Shown here: positions 37,961 to 49,484 of the stretch, in pieces | Position numbering within the stretch: the first letter of the stretch is position 1 | Layout of the letters: every line of letters starts with the position of its first letter | Assembly (NCBI RefSeq): GCF_000276665.1 | Contig: NW_004955423.1 | Location: 2,948,811 to 3,012,810 of the forward strand | Length of the DNA stretch: 64,000 nucleotides | Direction: 5' to 3' | Origin: Chinchilla lanigera | Lineage: Eukaryota > Chordata > Mammalia > Rodentia > Chinchillidae | Made by a program: the position numbers and the translations under genes | Notes under the pieces: generated by a model | The model's database searches: none | What the model was told of the DNA's origin: nothing | The model's input: only the letters and a program-made list of their open reading frames with translations

Positions 37961-38073
37961 TCAAGGCAAATGTATTAGTTTGCTTCTTCATGGCATTTCT
38001 TATTCCTGTTATTCCATCCACATCCCAATCAATCCAACATTGTTACTGGTTATTTGTAACACTATAAGATCTT

Positions 38074-38184
38074 GGGGCTGGGGATTTAGCTCAGCGGCAA
38101 AGCGCCTGCCTGGCAAGCGCAAGGTCGTGAGTTCGGTTCCTGGTACCGGAGAAAACCAAAAAAAAAAACAAAACAAAACAAAAA
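38074..38184 (+). repeat. Young ID-type SINE with exact target-site duplication
   Basis: GGGGCTGGGGATTTAGCTCA … GGTCGTGAGTTCGGTTCC … and an A-rich tail. The exact 16-mer AACACTATAAGATCTT flanks it at 38058-38073 and 38185-38200. Confidence 0.95.
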
Positions 38185-38751
38185 AACACTATAAGATCTT
38201 TAATTAGCTACAAAATTACATCACCTCTAGAAACTATCTTACATCTAAACAACATACATACAGTACTAAGTAATCCTTGCTCATATTACTGCAAGATTCT
38301 GTAAATTATTTTTTGAGACAAAAGACAAAACAAAACAAAAATGCTTGTTTTAAATGCGTATTTTATTCTGATTCCTGACATTTAAATATCTTTAAAATGT
38401 CTTCCGGTGGTTTTTAAAAGTTCCTTCAAATAATCTCTTTACCCATACAATATGTTCCATGTCTCAATAAGACAATCTTAAATAAGAATAGAAGATTATG
38501 GATGCCAGAATCTTGATTACAATAGTCAGATAAGGTCTACCCCACTCGGATATTAAACATCTGAAGGGCTGTGTTAGTTCCTATTTAGTAAAGGACTTCA
38601 TAATAATGATAAAAGAATTTGGTAGGAATGACCAAACCTAGTACACTCTACAGTGAGAAGTGTGTACAGTTTACTACATAAACCCAAATACAACTAACCA
38701 TAGAGCACGTACACTCTTCCTGAAGGAACTGATAGCCTTACCATTGCAGTA

Positions 38752-38885
38752 TTATTGTTGTTGTTGTTTGAGATGGTTTCATTTTGTTACCCAGATTGGT
38801 CCCAAACTTCTAGGCTCAAATGATTCTCCTGCCTCAGCCTGCTAAGTATTTGAGATTATAGGTATGCCCCACCACACTTGACTTT
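38752..38885 (-). repeat. B1-type SINE, antisense
   Basis: TTTGAGATGGTTTCATTTTG … TGCCTCAGCCTGCTAAGTAT … GATTATAGGTATGCCCCACC. Confidence 0.8.
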
Positions 38886-39544
38886 GTATTAATTTTAATT
38901 AGGAAATGATTTTATTGTCCAAGTTTGACCTTTATTGCCAGGTTTCTATCCTGGGAGGTTGGCTTCTTACTTCAGGATTTAAGTTACCACATTTTGGATT
39001 CTACCATACAAGCAAGTACGAAGAACGACAACTGAACACTGAATTTTTATCAGCTGACTTATAATCACCTTCACTGGCTGTGGCTATGAAATTCCTCACA
39101 GAAGAATGGGTCTAACTGGAGCATCTTGTCTGACAGTCCCATTAGGATGACCATTCTTGGCTTTGGATATGAATGAATATTTTAAATTCATTTGTTAAGA
39201 GTGAATTTTTGCCTAAAAAAATAATAAAACTATCTTCTGAAATATGGCTCCCAGGGTCTTGTGAAACACCAGTAAATGTCTTTGCAGATAAAACTTAAGG
39301 ATTATTTCCTAATTGGTTTATGACTATTAACTTCTTGGTAGCAAGAATACTTATTAAGTCCCCAAAGAACAATTGTCCTTTGATTTGTGCATCACTTAGT
39401 CATTATTTTGCTATTAAAGCACCTATTTAAGCCACTTAAGCACCATTATTTTTCTATTTAAGCACAAATGTAGATAGCTTTGGATTGTTCAGACAAAACT
39501 GTGTATCACTTCCTAAACTTTTCTTTCCTCTCACGATACCTATG
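38886..39544. other. Intergenic DNA, nothing recognised
   Basis: No gene or repeat family seen. Confidence 0.45.
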
Positions 39545-39607
39545 TTCCTCCTTTCTTTTTCTTTCTTTCCTTTCTTTCTTCCTTCCTTTCTTTCTTTCTT
39601 CATTCCT
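39545..39607. repeat. (TTTC)n microsatellite
   Basis: TTTC/TTCC units, pure pyrimidine. Confidence 0.9.
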
Positions 39608-39609
39608 GT

Positions 39610-39640
<31 letters not shown>

Positions 39641-39718
39641 CTCCGGTACTGGGAACCGAACTCACGACCTTGCGCTTGCCAGGCAGGCGCTTTGCCGCTG
39701 AGCTAAATCCCCAGGCCC
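39608..39718 (-). repeat. Young ID-type SINE, antisense
   Basis: A (GTTTT)n tail, then CTCCGGTACTGGGAACCGAA … GCCGCTGAGCTAAATCCCCA. The body is close to identical to the copy at 38074. Confidence 0.95.
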
Positions 39719-39758
39719 TCTTCATTCCTTTCTTTTTCTTTCTCTTTCCCTGTCTCTC

Positions 39759-39806
<48 letters not shown>

Positions 39807-39839
39807 TCTCTCTCTCTCCCCCCCCCCCCCCCCCCCCCC
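39719..39839. repeat. (CT)n and poly-C (22 C) simple repeat
   Basis: A long CT array runs into 22 consecutive C (39818-39839), then an ID-like fragment. Open frames through it are low-complexity artefacts. Confidence 0.95.
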
Positions 39840-39898
39840 GGCACTGGGAATCAGGACCTGCCAGGAAGGTGCTTCTGCCACTAAGCTATTCTCCACCA
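39840..39898 (-). repeat. Truncated ID-type SINE, antisense
   Basis: GGCACTGGGAATCAGGACCTGCCAGG … CTAAGCTATTCTCCACC, with part of the body deleted. Confidence 0.7.
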
Positions 39899-40234
39899 AC
39901 ACGGTTGTTCTTTCTTTCATAGTGATTCCCTCTCACCCTGCAGAGCGCACTTTTTTCTTACTTTTAATTGACCTACACTTGCTCTGCAGAGCATTGCTTC
40001 TTTTCCTATCTTTAGTAAATGTAAAACTTTGCTATCTTTTGTGCTTGTTTTATCCAATTCTTTGTTCAGCACAAGAAGAACCTAGAAAGAATTTCTCGAG
40101 GGAGACGCCAGCACTCCCAAGCCTGGCTTTTCGTAAAGCCAGCCTCGATGAAATAAGGCACGCCCTTATTTTATCCTAGTCACATGGGGCCACCATGTCT
40201 GGCGGTCACCTTGGCTCATCACATGAGCCAGTCA

Positions 40235-41165
40235 CATGGATCAGAAGATAACCTACTAAATGGGAGAAAATATTTCTAACTCATATATCTAATAAGATTA
40301 AAACCCAGAATATACAAAGAACTCTAAAAGCTCAAAAGTAAAAGAATGAAACTCCCCCCAAATTGGTAAAAAACTTGAAAAGACATTTCTACTAAGAAAG
40401 TATTCAAATGACCATTCAGCATATGAGAAAATGTTCATTATTAGCCATTAAGGAAATGCAAGTCAAAACCACAATGAGATTCACAATGAATTCACAATAA
40501 GACTTCCTACCTACTGGATAACTATAATTCAAAAAATAGAAATAACATATTAACCAGTATGTGGAGAAACCGGGACCCTTGTGCTTTGTTAGTGATGATG
40601 CAAAGTAGTGCAGCTGCTATTAAAAACATTTTGGTGATTTTTTAAAATGTTAGGCAGAACTACCGTATGACCCAGCAATTCCATTCCTAGGTGTATATCT
40701 AAAAGAACTGAAAGCAGGGACTCAGAGAGATATTTATACACCAATTTTATTCACAACAGCAAAAACATGGAAACAATCCAAGTGTGTCTCAATCAGGACA
40801 ACAAATAGGCAAAACGTGGTATATGCACCCTCAAAAAGGAATGAAATTCTGGAAATGTTACAGTATAGATGGATGTTGAAAACATTACATTAAGTAAAAT
40901 AAGCCAGATACTGAAAGACAAATATTGTATGATTTCACTTATATGATGCAAACTTATAGAGATGGAAAATAAAATAGAGGTTATTGGGAACTGCAGAAAG
41001 GGGAAAAAGAAGAGTTATTATTTAATGGATACAAAGTTCTTGTAGGGGGTGATGAGAAACTTTGGGTACGGATAATGCGATGGTTAAATAATACTGTGAA
41101 TATATTTAATGCCATACACGATACATCTATGAATGGTTAAAATTATAAATACTATAGTTATAAAA
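40235..41165 (+). mobile_element. L1 3' fragment
   Basis: AGAATATACAAAGAACTCTA … ACTACCGTATGACCCAGCAA … TTCACAACAGCAAAAACATGG, frame-broken, ending in L1 3' UTR text (GGTTAAATAATACTGTGAAT). Confidence 0.8.
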
Positions 41166-41194
41166 TTATAAATACTATTTTACCACACTAAAAC

Positions 41195-41512
41195 AGTAAG
41201 AGCGAGAAAGAAGAAGGATGGGAGGGAGGACAGGGAAGGGAGGACAGGGGAGGGGAGGGACAGAAAGCCTCTAGGTTTGGCTGTAGGGTCCCAACTGGAG
41301 TCTCTGCTTTCTCACACGGGAAGAGCAGGGAGGAAGCAGTCTTGGCTGACATATCACCAAAGCTTTTGTGAATAAGGAGAAGGACTGAAGACAGGGAGGG
41401 GAATGGGAGAGAAACAATATATATCACTCACAGGTACAAATTCCCTGTGATGAATGTTATCATTATGAATATCTAAAATGTACCAATAAAATAAAAAATA
41501 CTGAAAAAAACC
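41195..41512 (+). mobile_element. Second L1 3' UTR fragment with purine-rich tract
   Basis: A G/A-rich stretch (41195-41265), then AATATATATCACTCACAGGT and AATGTACCAATAAAATAAAA at the end. Similar in layout to the 3' UTR at 21160-21415. Confidence 0.65.
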
Positions 41513-41895
41513 CACAGATTTGCCTTTCTTACAGATTTTCATGGGTTTTTCTCAAAGCAATGTTCCTTCTTTTTGCTGTTTGCCCCTAGAACCATTTCCA
41601 AAGGGCATGAAGAGTTGTTTTTCTTTAATTTTGACTAGTTTCACTGAGCAGTGTGTTATTTCAGCTCCTAACTCAAAAGCTGAGATATGGATGACTTTGT
41701 ATTTTAAAATTACCTGTTATTTAATTTGGTGGACTGTTGTAGCGTTTGTATGTTGGTTGTAAAATTAAATCTTTAGGATTAAAAGATTTTCTTAGAGAAA
41801 TGTAACATTAAAACAATCTATCTAAAAAATGGGATTTTTATAAACTACTGCTACCCTGATTTTTTTTTAAAATTAAAACTCCTATGTTGGCATTG

Positions 41896-42008
41896 TTTTT
41901 TTTGGTTTTTTTGTTTTTTTTTTGGTTTTTCTCCTGTACCAGAAACTGAACTCATGACCTTGCGCTTGCCAGGCAGGCGCTTTGCCGCTGAGCTAAATCC
42001 CCAGCTCC
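41896..42008 (-). repeat. Young ID-type SINE, antisense, with target-site duplication
   Basis: A T-rich tail, then CTCATGACCTTGCGCTTGCC … GCCGCTGAGCTAAATCCCCA. The exact 9-mer TTGGCATTG flanks it at 41887-41895 and 42009-42017. Confidence 0.95.
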
Positions 42009-42109
42009 TTGGCATTGTTTTTTTAGAGGAAAGGAAAGGCTCTCTAGAATTCTGACTGCATTATTGAATGAATGAGTGAAAAGAAGGTTTTGTTTATGAA
42101 CGTAGCGGC

Positions 42110-42400
42110 TGTATTAGTCAGCTTTCCTACTTTTGAGACAATATCCACAACTAAAGGAGAAGAGGCTTACTTTGGCTCCTAATCTCAGAGGGTTCAGTGG
42201 TTGGCTCCAATGCAGAAATATCATGGAGGAAGGGTGTGGCACAGCAAATATACCCAGCTCCTGGCGGTAGACAAGCAGAGCATACAGAGAGGAAGGGGCC
42301 AGGGACCAGATGTAGACCATGTCTTCATGACCCACCCACATACACCTGGAAGCATGCTCCATCAGCTCAGGGTCCCAAAGCCAATCAAGTTGACACAATC
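42110..42400 (-). mobile_element. MaLR-type LTR, antisense
   Basis: TGTATTAGTCAGCTTTCCTA … GGTTCAGTGGTTGGCTCCAA … GGTGTGGCACAGCAAA. Confidence 0.75.
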
Positions 42401-42500
42401 AAATGTAACTGTCCCAGGGGTCCTTTGCTCTTGTGTGCTTGACAGTGAAGTTTCTCTGTATCAGCCAGTGGATGAACTCCACAATTTTTCAGAAATGTTC

Positions 42501-42826
42501 TCTTAGTTTGGGCTGTTATAATAAATTGCTGTGGACTGGGTTAAACTGCAGTTTATTTTTCATGATTCTGAAGGCTGGGAAGTTCAAGATTATAGTACAG
42601 GCAAATCCAGTGTCAGGTGAGGGCTTTTTCCTGGCTCTCATTCTATGAAAGAGCAAGCTAGGTCTCTGCCCTCTTTTTCAAGGGTACTAATCCTATTTAC
42701 GAAGGCCCACGCTCAGTAACTAATTGCCTTCCAAATGTCCCTCCTTCAAATACCATCACATTAGGATTAAATTTCAACATATGAATTTCAACAAATTGGA
42801 GGATTCACATTCAGTTCATAACAAAT
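42501..42826 (-). mobile_element. MaLR-type LTR, antisense (different subfamily)
   Basis: TCTTAGTTTGGGCTGTTATAA … TTCATGATTCTGAAGGCTGG … ACATTCAGTTCATAACA, the MST/THE1-like layout. Confidence 0.75.
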
Positions 42827-43044
42827 GCATCCTTTTTTGCTAAAATTTTTCTTTATTAAGTATATGAGTCCAGAATTTTTGTGAGGAATGGCATTTCAGC
42901 CTTTGTGTTATAAATAGTTTATGAGGTCAAGTATCAGTTATTTTGTCAAAAAGACTCAGTGAGTTTATTAATTATCATTATTGAAATAATGGTTTACCTA
43001 ATTACTGAAATAATACAATCTATGGAAGGTAAAAGAAACTGATA

Positions 43045-43195
43045 TTGCTGAGCATTTAGTATGCAGTAGGACTATTACAAATATTATTTTAACTCATAAA
43101 TGAGTTAGGAATTATTAGTGTCATTAAGGATGATGAATTAAAACTTGAAGTTTCACTTTTTCTGAGGTCACATAGTAAGTAAACAGGAGAGCTGT
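43045..43195 (+). repeat. MIR SINE relic
   Basis: TGAGCATTTAGTATGCAGTAG … ATTAGTGTCATTAAGGATGATG … GGTCACATAGTAAGTAAACAGG. Confidence 0.65.
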
Positions 43196-43276
43196 CAAGA
43201 AAAGAACCCGTAGGAACAGGGCAGTCAGATGACAGACCATGGGCCTTAGATGTAAGAGGGGTGTTTCAAAGACAGG

Positions 43277-43388
43277 ATAAGCCAGGCAAGGCACTCGAGA
43301 GGCTGAAGCAGGAAGACTGCTGTGAGTTCGAGGCCAGCCTGGGCTACAAAGGGAATTCAAAGCCAGCCTGAACTGCATAGCGAAACCC

Positions 43389-43424
<36 letters not shown>
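43277..43424 (+). repeat. B1 SINE with internal duplication
   Basis: GAGAGGCTGAAGCAGGAAGA … GAGGCCAGCCTGGGCTACAA … AAAGCCAGCCTGAACTGCAT, poly-A tail of about 29. Confidence 0.9.
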
Positions 43425-43747
43425 CAAAAAACAAATACAGGATAAATACCTCTAAAAGATACACATCTTTGATTTGATGATATCTTACCATCTGCAGAAA
43501 TTTTCCCGTGAAAGCATTCCGTGCCAATTTTCAAAAACGATTGTATTAAGGAAATTTTAAAGGGCAATTTAACTTCTATGGTTTCTTTACATGTATGGTG
43601 TAAGTACACTGTTAATGTTTTTGTACACATTTATTAAACAGACAAGTGTCATTGTGTTTTTTAAAGGATTTCTGAAACTTTATTTCTGAAATAAGTTCAT
43701 CGAGATATTGACTTCAGTAATGTTGACCTCAATAGTGTCCTTCCGAT

Positions 43748-43940
43748 TTTTTTTTTTTTTTTTTTCTGGTACTGGGGATTAAACTAAGGGCTTTCTTATT
43801 GAGTTATATCCCTAGTCTTTTTTATTTTTATTTTGAGGCAGGACCTTGCTAAATAGTTAAGCTGTCTAGGCTGCCAACTTAAACTGTAACTCTCCTGCCT
43901 CGGCCTCCTACACGCTGGCATTACACTGTGTCGGCTCCAT
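43748..43940 (-). repeat. B1/ID composite SINE, antisense
   Basis: A T-tail, the ID half (CTGGTACTGGGGATTAAAC … GAGTTATATCCCTAGTC), then the antisense B1 half (TTTTGAGGCAGGACCTTGCT … CTCGGCCTCC). Confidence 0.85.
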
Positions 43941-44273
43941 TGTGATAGTTTAATAAATAATATACGTAAAACACTTTTTGGGTAATAAGAAAATGGAGGT
44001 CCCAGAGTTAAAGCGTCTATGAGAAAGGCAGGTTGCGGTATGCTTTGGGAGTGGGGAGTAGCGGTTTAGGTGGTAGAAAAGCAGGCTAAGTTAGCGGGGT
44101 TACTTTTCACCCAAGATTAAGGTCTGTACTTAAGAAAGCTTAAACGCATGTACCTTAAATACATGTATGTAAGAGGCCTTACACCCAACACTGGGGTCTG
44201 TATTGGTGAAAACTGATCCAGTATCCCGGCAGTGATACATTCCTCAAGGCCAATCTTAAACTACTGAGAAAAC

Positions 44274-45002
44274 AGGAGAAGTGGACCGGAGCGGCGGGGC
44301 CGGCGATCCATTGCTTGGAGCTCGGCTGAGCCGGGCTGGGCGGGGGTCCTCCGAGGGGCCGGCGGATCGGCGCTCGGCCGCAGAGCCGCGGGGGGGTGGC
44401 GCGGAGCGGGAGCGGGAGCGCGGNNNNNNNNNNNNNNNNNNNNNNNNNNNNNNNNNNNNNNNNNNNNNNNNNNNNNNNNNNNNNNNNNNNNNNNNNNNNN
44501 NNNNNNNNNNNNNNNNNNNNNNNNNNNNNNNNNNNNNNNNNNNNNNNNNNNNNNNNNNNNNNNNNNNNNNNNNNNNNNNNNNNNNNNNNNNNNNNNNNNN
44601 NNNNNNNNNNNNNNNNNNNNNNNNNNNNNNNNNNNNNNNNNNNNNNNNNNNNNNNNNNNNNNNNNNNNNNNNNNNNNNNNNNNNNNNNNNNNNNNNNNNN
44701 NNNNNNNNNNNNNNNNNNNNNNNNNNNNNNNNNNNNNNNNNNNNNNNNNNNNNNNNNNNNNNNNNNNNNNNNNNNNNNNNNNNNNNNNNNNNNNNNNNNN
44801 NNNNNNNNNNNNNNNNNNNNNNNNNNNNNNNNNNNNNNNNNNNNNNNNNNNNNNNNCCCTCTGGGCCCGGGTGCAGCGCGCGTGCGCACGCGGGTGCCGG
44901 CTCTGGCGCCGCCCGAGGCGTCGGGGCGCGCGGTTGTTCCCTCAGGGCTGATTGCGGGCTGCTAGCGAACCGGTTGTTACGTACCCTTGTGGGTACTTGC
45001 AA
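44274..45002 (+). promoter_or_regulatory. HFM1: CpG-island promoter region, probably HFM1, interrupted by a gap
   Basis: Both flanks of the N run (44281-44423 and 44857-44970) are very GC- and CpG-rich in an otherwise AT-rich window, the only such block here. It lies about 2.5 kb upstream of the first HFM1 coding exon. A perfect 14-bp palindrome CGCGTGCGCACGCG lies at 44879-44892; the overlapping TGCGCACGCGGG (44883-44894) is one base off the NRF1 consensus. A GTGAGT at 45003 could be the donor of a non-coding first exon. Start site and direction of transcription are inferred, and a divergent minus-strand transcript is possible. Confidence 0.6.
44424..44856. other. Assembly gap (433 N) inside the CpG island
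   Basis: A run of N replaces the core of the GC-rich block. Any open frames that read through it are not evidence for a protein. Confidence 0.99.
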
Positions 45003-45477
45003 GTGAGTGTGCTTGTGAGAGTAAAAGTTATAAGGAGGGAGTACCAAATCTGAGAGTGTTATCAAGAAGGGGTTAGAGAAAATAAGACTGCCAAATTGTC
45101 CTCGTGTAGAGTAGGTGCGAGTCCTCTCCGGAAAAAGCTAGTCGGAAGACAGTTTAAGAACAGACTCAAGCTGCTCGGGATGATATTATCGATTGTGCTT
45201 CGCACTTGGTACCACGTGCTGAAACAAAAATTTTGTAATAAAAAAATTAACATGGAAAGTTAGAAAATTTGAATCTAAACCTAGAACTTCAATTAATTCA
45301 GAATTTAGCAATCTTCTTATGACACAAATGCACACTGAACTGTAGCAAGGTTCCTTTTAGGGCTTTTAAAACAAGATTTACTTACATAATGAAAGTGCCA
45401 AATCCATCAAGTTGTACATATGATTTTATGAATGATTCATATAATGATTTTGATGATGTGATTTTATGAATCCTGGA

Positions 45478-45628
45478 AAAAAATTTTTGAGTGAAACAGG
45501 GTTTCACTACGCAGTTCAGGCTGGCTTTGCACTCACTTTATAGCCCACGCTGGTCTCAAGCTCACGTCCTCCTGCCTCAGCCTCCTGATTGCTGGGATTA
45601 CAGGCATACGCCACTGTGCCCCGTCAAA
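45478..45628 (-). repeat. B1 SINE with internal duplication, antisense
   Basis: AGGGTTTCACTACGCAGTTCAGGCTGGCTTTG … TATAGCCCACGCTGGTCTCAAG … CAGCCTCCTGATTGCTGG. Confidence 0.88.
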
Positions 45629-46392
45629 ACCATATTTCTAAATTCAAACGTTTTGGGGAATACATGTTTTAGAGTAAATTACTCTAAAATTATTTTTACT
45701 GAAGATTACTTTTATAAATTGACATTGCTAATGCATTTATCCCACGATGAATTTGCATGGATCATTACTATATGCCAAATACTGCTCCAGGATTTTTAAC
45801 CTATTGATGAGCATAAAGCCCTTGCTTGCTCATGAGGGAGAAAGGTAGTAAAGAAACATATGTCAGTTAACTATTACTGCTATAAAGAAAAACAGTGCAG
45901 GATGAGAGAGTAGAGAATTTTAGATAAGAATTATTTTTTTTCTGTAGTAATGCATCAGAACTAAGAAGTGCATGTATAAAGTTTTTATTCCGAACCAAAA
46001 CATTATCTTTTACGGCAGAACTGGAAATCAAAAGTTCTTCTAGTAAGATTTGCTGGAGGACTTTTGTATAGTTCATGCCCATTTTTTTCCCTAAAGATCC
46101 TTTGAATTTGTAGGGGCTTTTTGGTCTTATTTGCAGTTTTGTTCAGAATAAATAATTCAAGCATATCAATGTTAGCCTTAAGATTTTCTATTTAATTTCT
46201 GAGATACCAAAACTACATAAAAGTTTATTTGTAAAAGTTTTTTGTTGATTAAAAATGCATAGTTCTAAAATTAGATAGGAAACATTACTTTTTGGACAAT
46301 ATAGAAAATGACTAGTACTTTCATTTATATTTTTCAGATAATTGTTCAAGTTTTGAAACTGGTTATATGCATAAAGATATTAAAACTCTGAG
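45629..46392. other. AT-rich DNA between promoter region and first coding exon
   Basis: Nothing recognised. Non-coding HFM1 5' exons could lie here but none can be supported. Confidence 0.4.
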
Positions 46393-46472
46393 CAGACTGG
46401 GGAGGTAGCTCAGTGGAAGAGTGCTTGCATAGTATATATAAGGCCCTAGGTTTGATCCCCAGTACCTCAAAC
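46393..46472 (+). repeat. ID-type SINE (older variant)
   Basis: GGGGAGGTAGCTCAGTGGAA … GGTTTGATCCCCAGTACC. Confidence 0.85.
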
Positions 46473-46520
46473 AAACTAAGCAAGACAGCTTGTGTTAGTA
46501 TATTTCTGAATGACTCTTCA

Positions 46521-46603
46521 GCCTCCTATGCTATTATTCTAAGCTTTTATTTCTGAGTTAATGTTCTGGTTCCTATGCTACTATTCTAGGCTTCTGTTTT
46601 CAT
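46521..46603 (+). repeat. Small tandem duplication (~47-bp period)
   Basis: CCTATGCTATTATTCTAAGC and CCTATGCTACTATTCTAGGC open two tandem copies. Confidence 0.7.
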
Positions 46604-47471
46604 ATAAATGGCTAATTGCTTTAGCCATTTATAAAACCAAACTAGTTTCATTTTTTACTATTTTTGTTGATACCTGAATGATTAATAAATTGAGAGAAGT
46701 AGAGAGGGCAATTAAACATGTTGGGGAAGGAAGCCAGTAACTAAAACAATGAAAAACCTCACACTATAGTATTCTGGATCAGTCCTAAAATATTTGCAGG
46801 TTTAACTCCCTTACTTGTACCATTTTCTCAAGAGATGGGTACATTACTTGTTCCCCTCCATCACTCCTACTTGTGTCCTATCAGGGAATCCTCAGTGTTG
46901 GAGAGACATAATCTAAATTAGCAGTGAAGCTTTCTCCACAAGGTGGTGCTCATATAGTTTCTTTGACTTAAATTTCTATTCTTAGGACAAATTTGAAGTA
47001 TATTAACTACCACAGAAGAAATATAAATATAACTTATGTTTTATGACCTGTGCATCTGATTTTATTTCACATATAGAATGTTCTGTAATATTTCAGACTT
47101 TAGAAACAAATTGGGATGTGGTGTTAATGCACAGGGGGAAGTAACCGGAACAAGAAAAGAGCAGCATATGCCTGTAGAATGGTAACCTATACATAGGAGG
47201 ATGGGTAGGAATTTGCCTTGAGAAGGATGAAAGAAAATGCATTGGTACAATGTGAAGAGGGGCATGAGTGTGAAAAAGCATGAATGAGTAGAGAAGCAAA
47301 TAATGAATTTGATTACTGAGGCACTTGGGAGGAAGTTGCAGAAGATGAAGCTGCAAGACTTGTTGGTATATTTTACCAGATATTGTGAGAAAGTAATGAT
47401 TCTACTTTACTTAGCCAGAAACATTTTTCTATATCTTTGCAAATAGAAACTATGTGTTTTGTATCCTGTAG

Positions 47472-47567
47472 ATTTATGACAAAGGAGTTTCCAACAATGC
47501 TAAAATCAAATGACGACTTGTTTCCTGTGGATAATTTATTTTTCGAAAACTCAGATGAAGTTGAAAA
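47472..47567 (+). CDS. HFM1: HFM1 first coding exon (residues 1-24)
   Basis: HFM1 is the meiotic ATP-dependent DNA helicase of the Ski2-like/MER3 family, which acts in crossover formation and synapsis. The exon follows a TAG acceptor (47469-47471) and ends before a GTAAGT donor (47568). The preferred start is the ATG at 47497, which has A at -3 and opens MLKSNDDLF; as I recall, human HFM1 starts MLKSND. An in-frame ATG at 47476 would add seven residues (MTKEFPT) but has T at -3, so it is the weaker candidate. From 47497 the exon gives 23 codons plus two bases (phase 2) and encodes an acidic, probably disordered N-terminus. Bases 47472-47496 would be 5' untranslated. The gene identity rests on recognising the protein across five exons with matching phases, not on a database search. 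Confidence 0.88.
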
Positions 47568-48536
47568 GTAAGTCTGCCTCCACAGAATGGTAATATAGTG
47601 TATTATTTTAGATTTTTAAAAATTTTAAACAGTTTTAATTTTCTCTCAGTAAATAATGAAGGGGCAACAAGTGATATTTCAGTTACATATTTGGAAAACA
47701 TGGAATTCAAATATAAGGAAATAAGTGAAATTTAACATGTTAAATGTTGCCATTTTAAAAGTAGATTCTTGTCTATTTACCTTTCATTTATATCATTTCT
47801 GATTTGTTATTTCTGGCCAAGGTAAAGGCTAGAATTAAAAGAATATAACTCAGGTCAAAAAATGAAGTTACTTTTTGAAAACAGAATGGGCAATGTGCCA
47901 AAGGCCAAATGTGATAGGGAAATTCAGTGTAGGCAGGAAATATAGATGGAAATAAAGGTGCAAGACCAAAGACAACAAGAATAATAGAAAGTAGGTAGTC
48001 TCTTAAATATCACCTTTTATGGATTTTCATATGTGAATTGCTCTCAATTGTAAATTTTCTATGTTGGTCCTATTGTATTAGCCTGTGCGAATGAAACATC
48101 ATTGTTTCCTTTAATTTTAATCACATTTGTTCAAATATTATTAATTGATGAAAGAGACATTAAAAAGAATAAAATAAATGTTTACTTCAAAAATTTAAAG
48201 TCTAGCTGAGGTTAAACACACATATGGAAATGTCATTAATAAATAATGTGACTATGTAATTCATCATCCAGACTGGAATATTTTTCATCAAAGTGTATCC
48301 AACTAGGGAAGCAAGAGTTAGTCAGAACTGACCCAGGCACATTTTGGAGCATATGGTTATCTTTCTAACAATACAAAGTAAAAAAGATGTGCAAAGCAAA
48401 TGATAAGTGTATGTTCCTGCAGTGAAGTTTCAGATTCATCAGGAAAGTCATCTTGAGAAGGATGGTCAGGTCAGACTTTATGGTAGTAGAGAGAAACTTC
48501 AAGAGGCTTGGCATTTGAAGGCAGAGTGTTATAGAA

Positions 48537-48662
48537 AAGAAAGGAAGGGAGGGAGGGAGGGAGGGAGGAAGGAAGGAAGGAAGGAAGGAAGGAAGGAAGG
48601 AAGGAAGGAAGGAAGGAAGGAAGGGGAAGGGGAAAGGAAGGGAAGGGAAGGAAGGAGGGAGG
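48537..48662. repeat. (GGAA)n/(GGGA)n microsatellite
   Basis: About 120 bp of GGGA, GGAA and GGGGAA units in HFM1 intron 1. The long frames on both strands are low-complexity artefacts. Confidence 0.97.
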
Positions 48663-49110
48663 GCAAAAAAGAAAAAGAGGAAAGACAAATCAAGATGGAG
48701 ATGAGACAATTCAAAGTCCTTTTAGGGGACACTATCTTTTTAGGGGACAGTGCATAGTGACAATTTTCTGCAATAAATGATTCCTAAAGAAGAAACAGTA
48801 GGACATAAAGCTTAAAAAAATCAATGGAGGATAGATTGTTTTGAGTATTAAATGCTAGGATAAAGACTTTTAGAATATTGTTTGTTTTTATTTTTAAAAA
48901 TAATTCTCTATGTGTTAAAGGCCATGTATTTAAATCAACAAACTTTCTTGAACAGTATATTTAATTATAAAAAGCATTGTGCCAAGTACTGTTGGTATAA
49001 ATGAAAGTAAAAAATCAAAGCTCTAGGTGGGTATGGGAATCAGGCAGTGTACAGGGTAAGCAGAGTAAAGGAACCATCCATGTGGCACAGAATGTATTAT
49101 CTGTTAGACA

Positions 49111-49484
49111 TTGTATTAGTCATCTCTTTGTCCAAAAACTTGAGGTAACAACTCATAAGAAGGGAAGATTGATTTTGGATCACAGTTTTAGAGATTTTAA
49201 CCCATGGTCAGTTGGCCTGTTATAAAAAGATCTCTGCTTTTGAATCGCTGGTGTGTATGTCATAATGGCATACACATCACGTGATGGAGGAAGCCCTCAA
49301 TTTATGGAAACAGGGTGGCAGAGACAGAAAGGGGTTGAGGTTCCCATGTCTCCTTCATGGGGACACCCCCAGTGACCAAATGTACTCCCATTTGACCCTA
49401 GCTCTTATAGGTTTAGCTCCCTCTCGATAGCCCCAGGACCTTTAACACACAAGGTTTTGGGGGACACTTATCCAAACTATAGCA
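49111..49484 (-). mobile_element. MaLR-type LTR, antisense, in HFM1 intron 1
   Basis: TTGTATTAGTCATCTCTTTG … TTTTAACCCATGGTCAGTTGG … GGTTTTGGGGGACACTTATC. Confidence 0.75.

Noticed and set aside
31141..40170. GGCACGCCCT shared at ~31150 and ~40158, the latter in a short ATAAGG…CCTTAT inverted repeat
   Set aside because: Too short and isolated to support a shared element.
39600..40179. Long frames of 106 and 188 codons
   Set aside because: They read through the (CT)n/poly-C tract and ID SINEs; low complexity, not genes.
44179..45065. Frames of 189-269 codons across the first gap
   Set aside because: Most of each frame is undetermined bases; the flanks are GC-rich promoter-like DNA that is open in several frames.
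48365..48757. Frames of 114-116 codons on both strands
   Set aside because: Translations of the (GGAA)n microsatellite.
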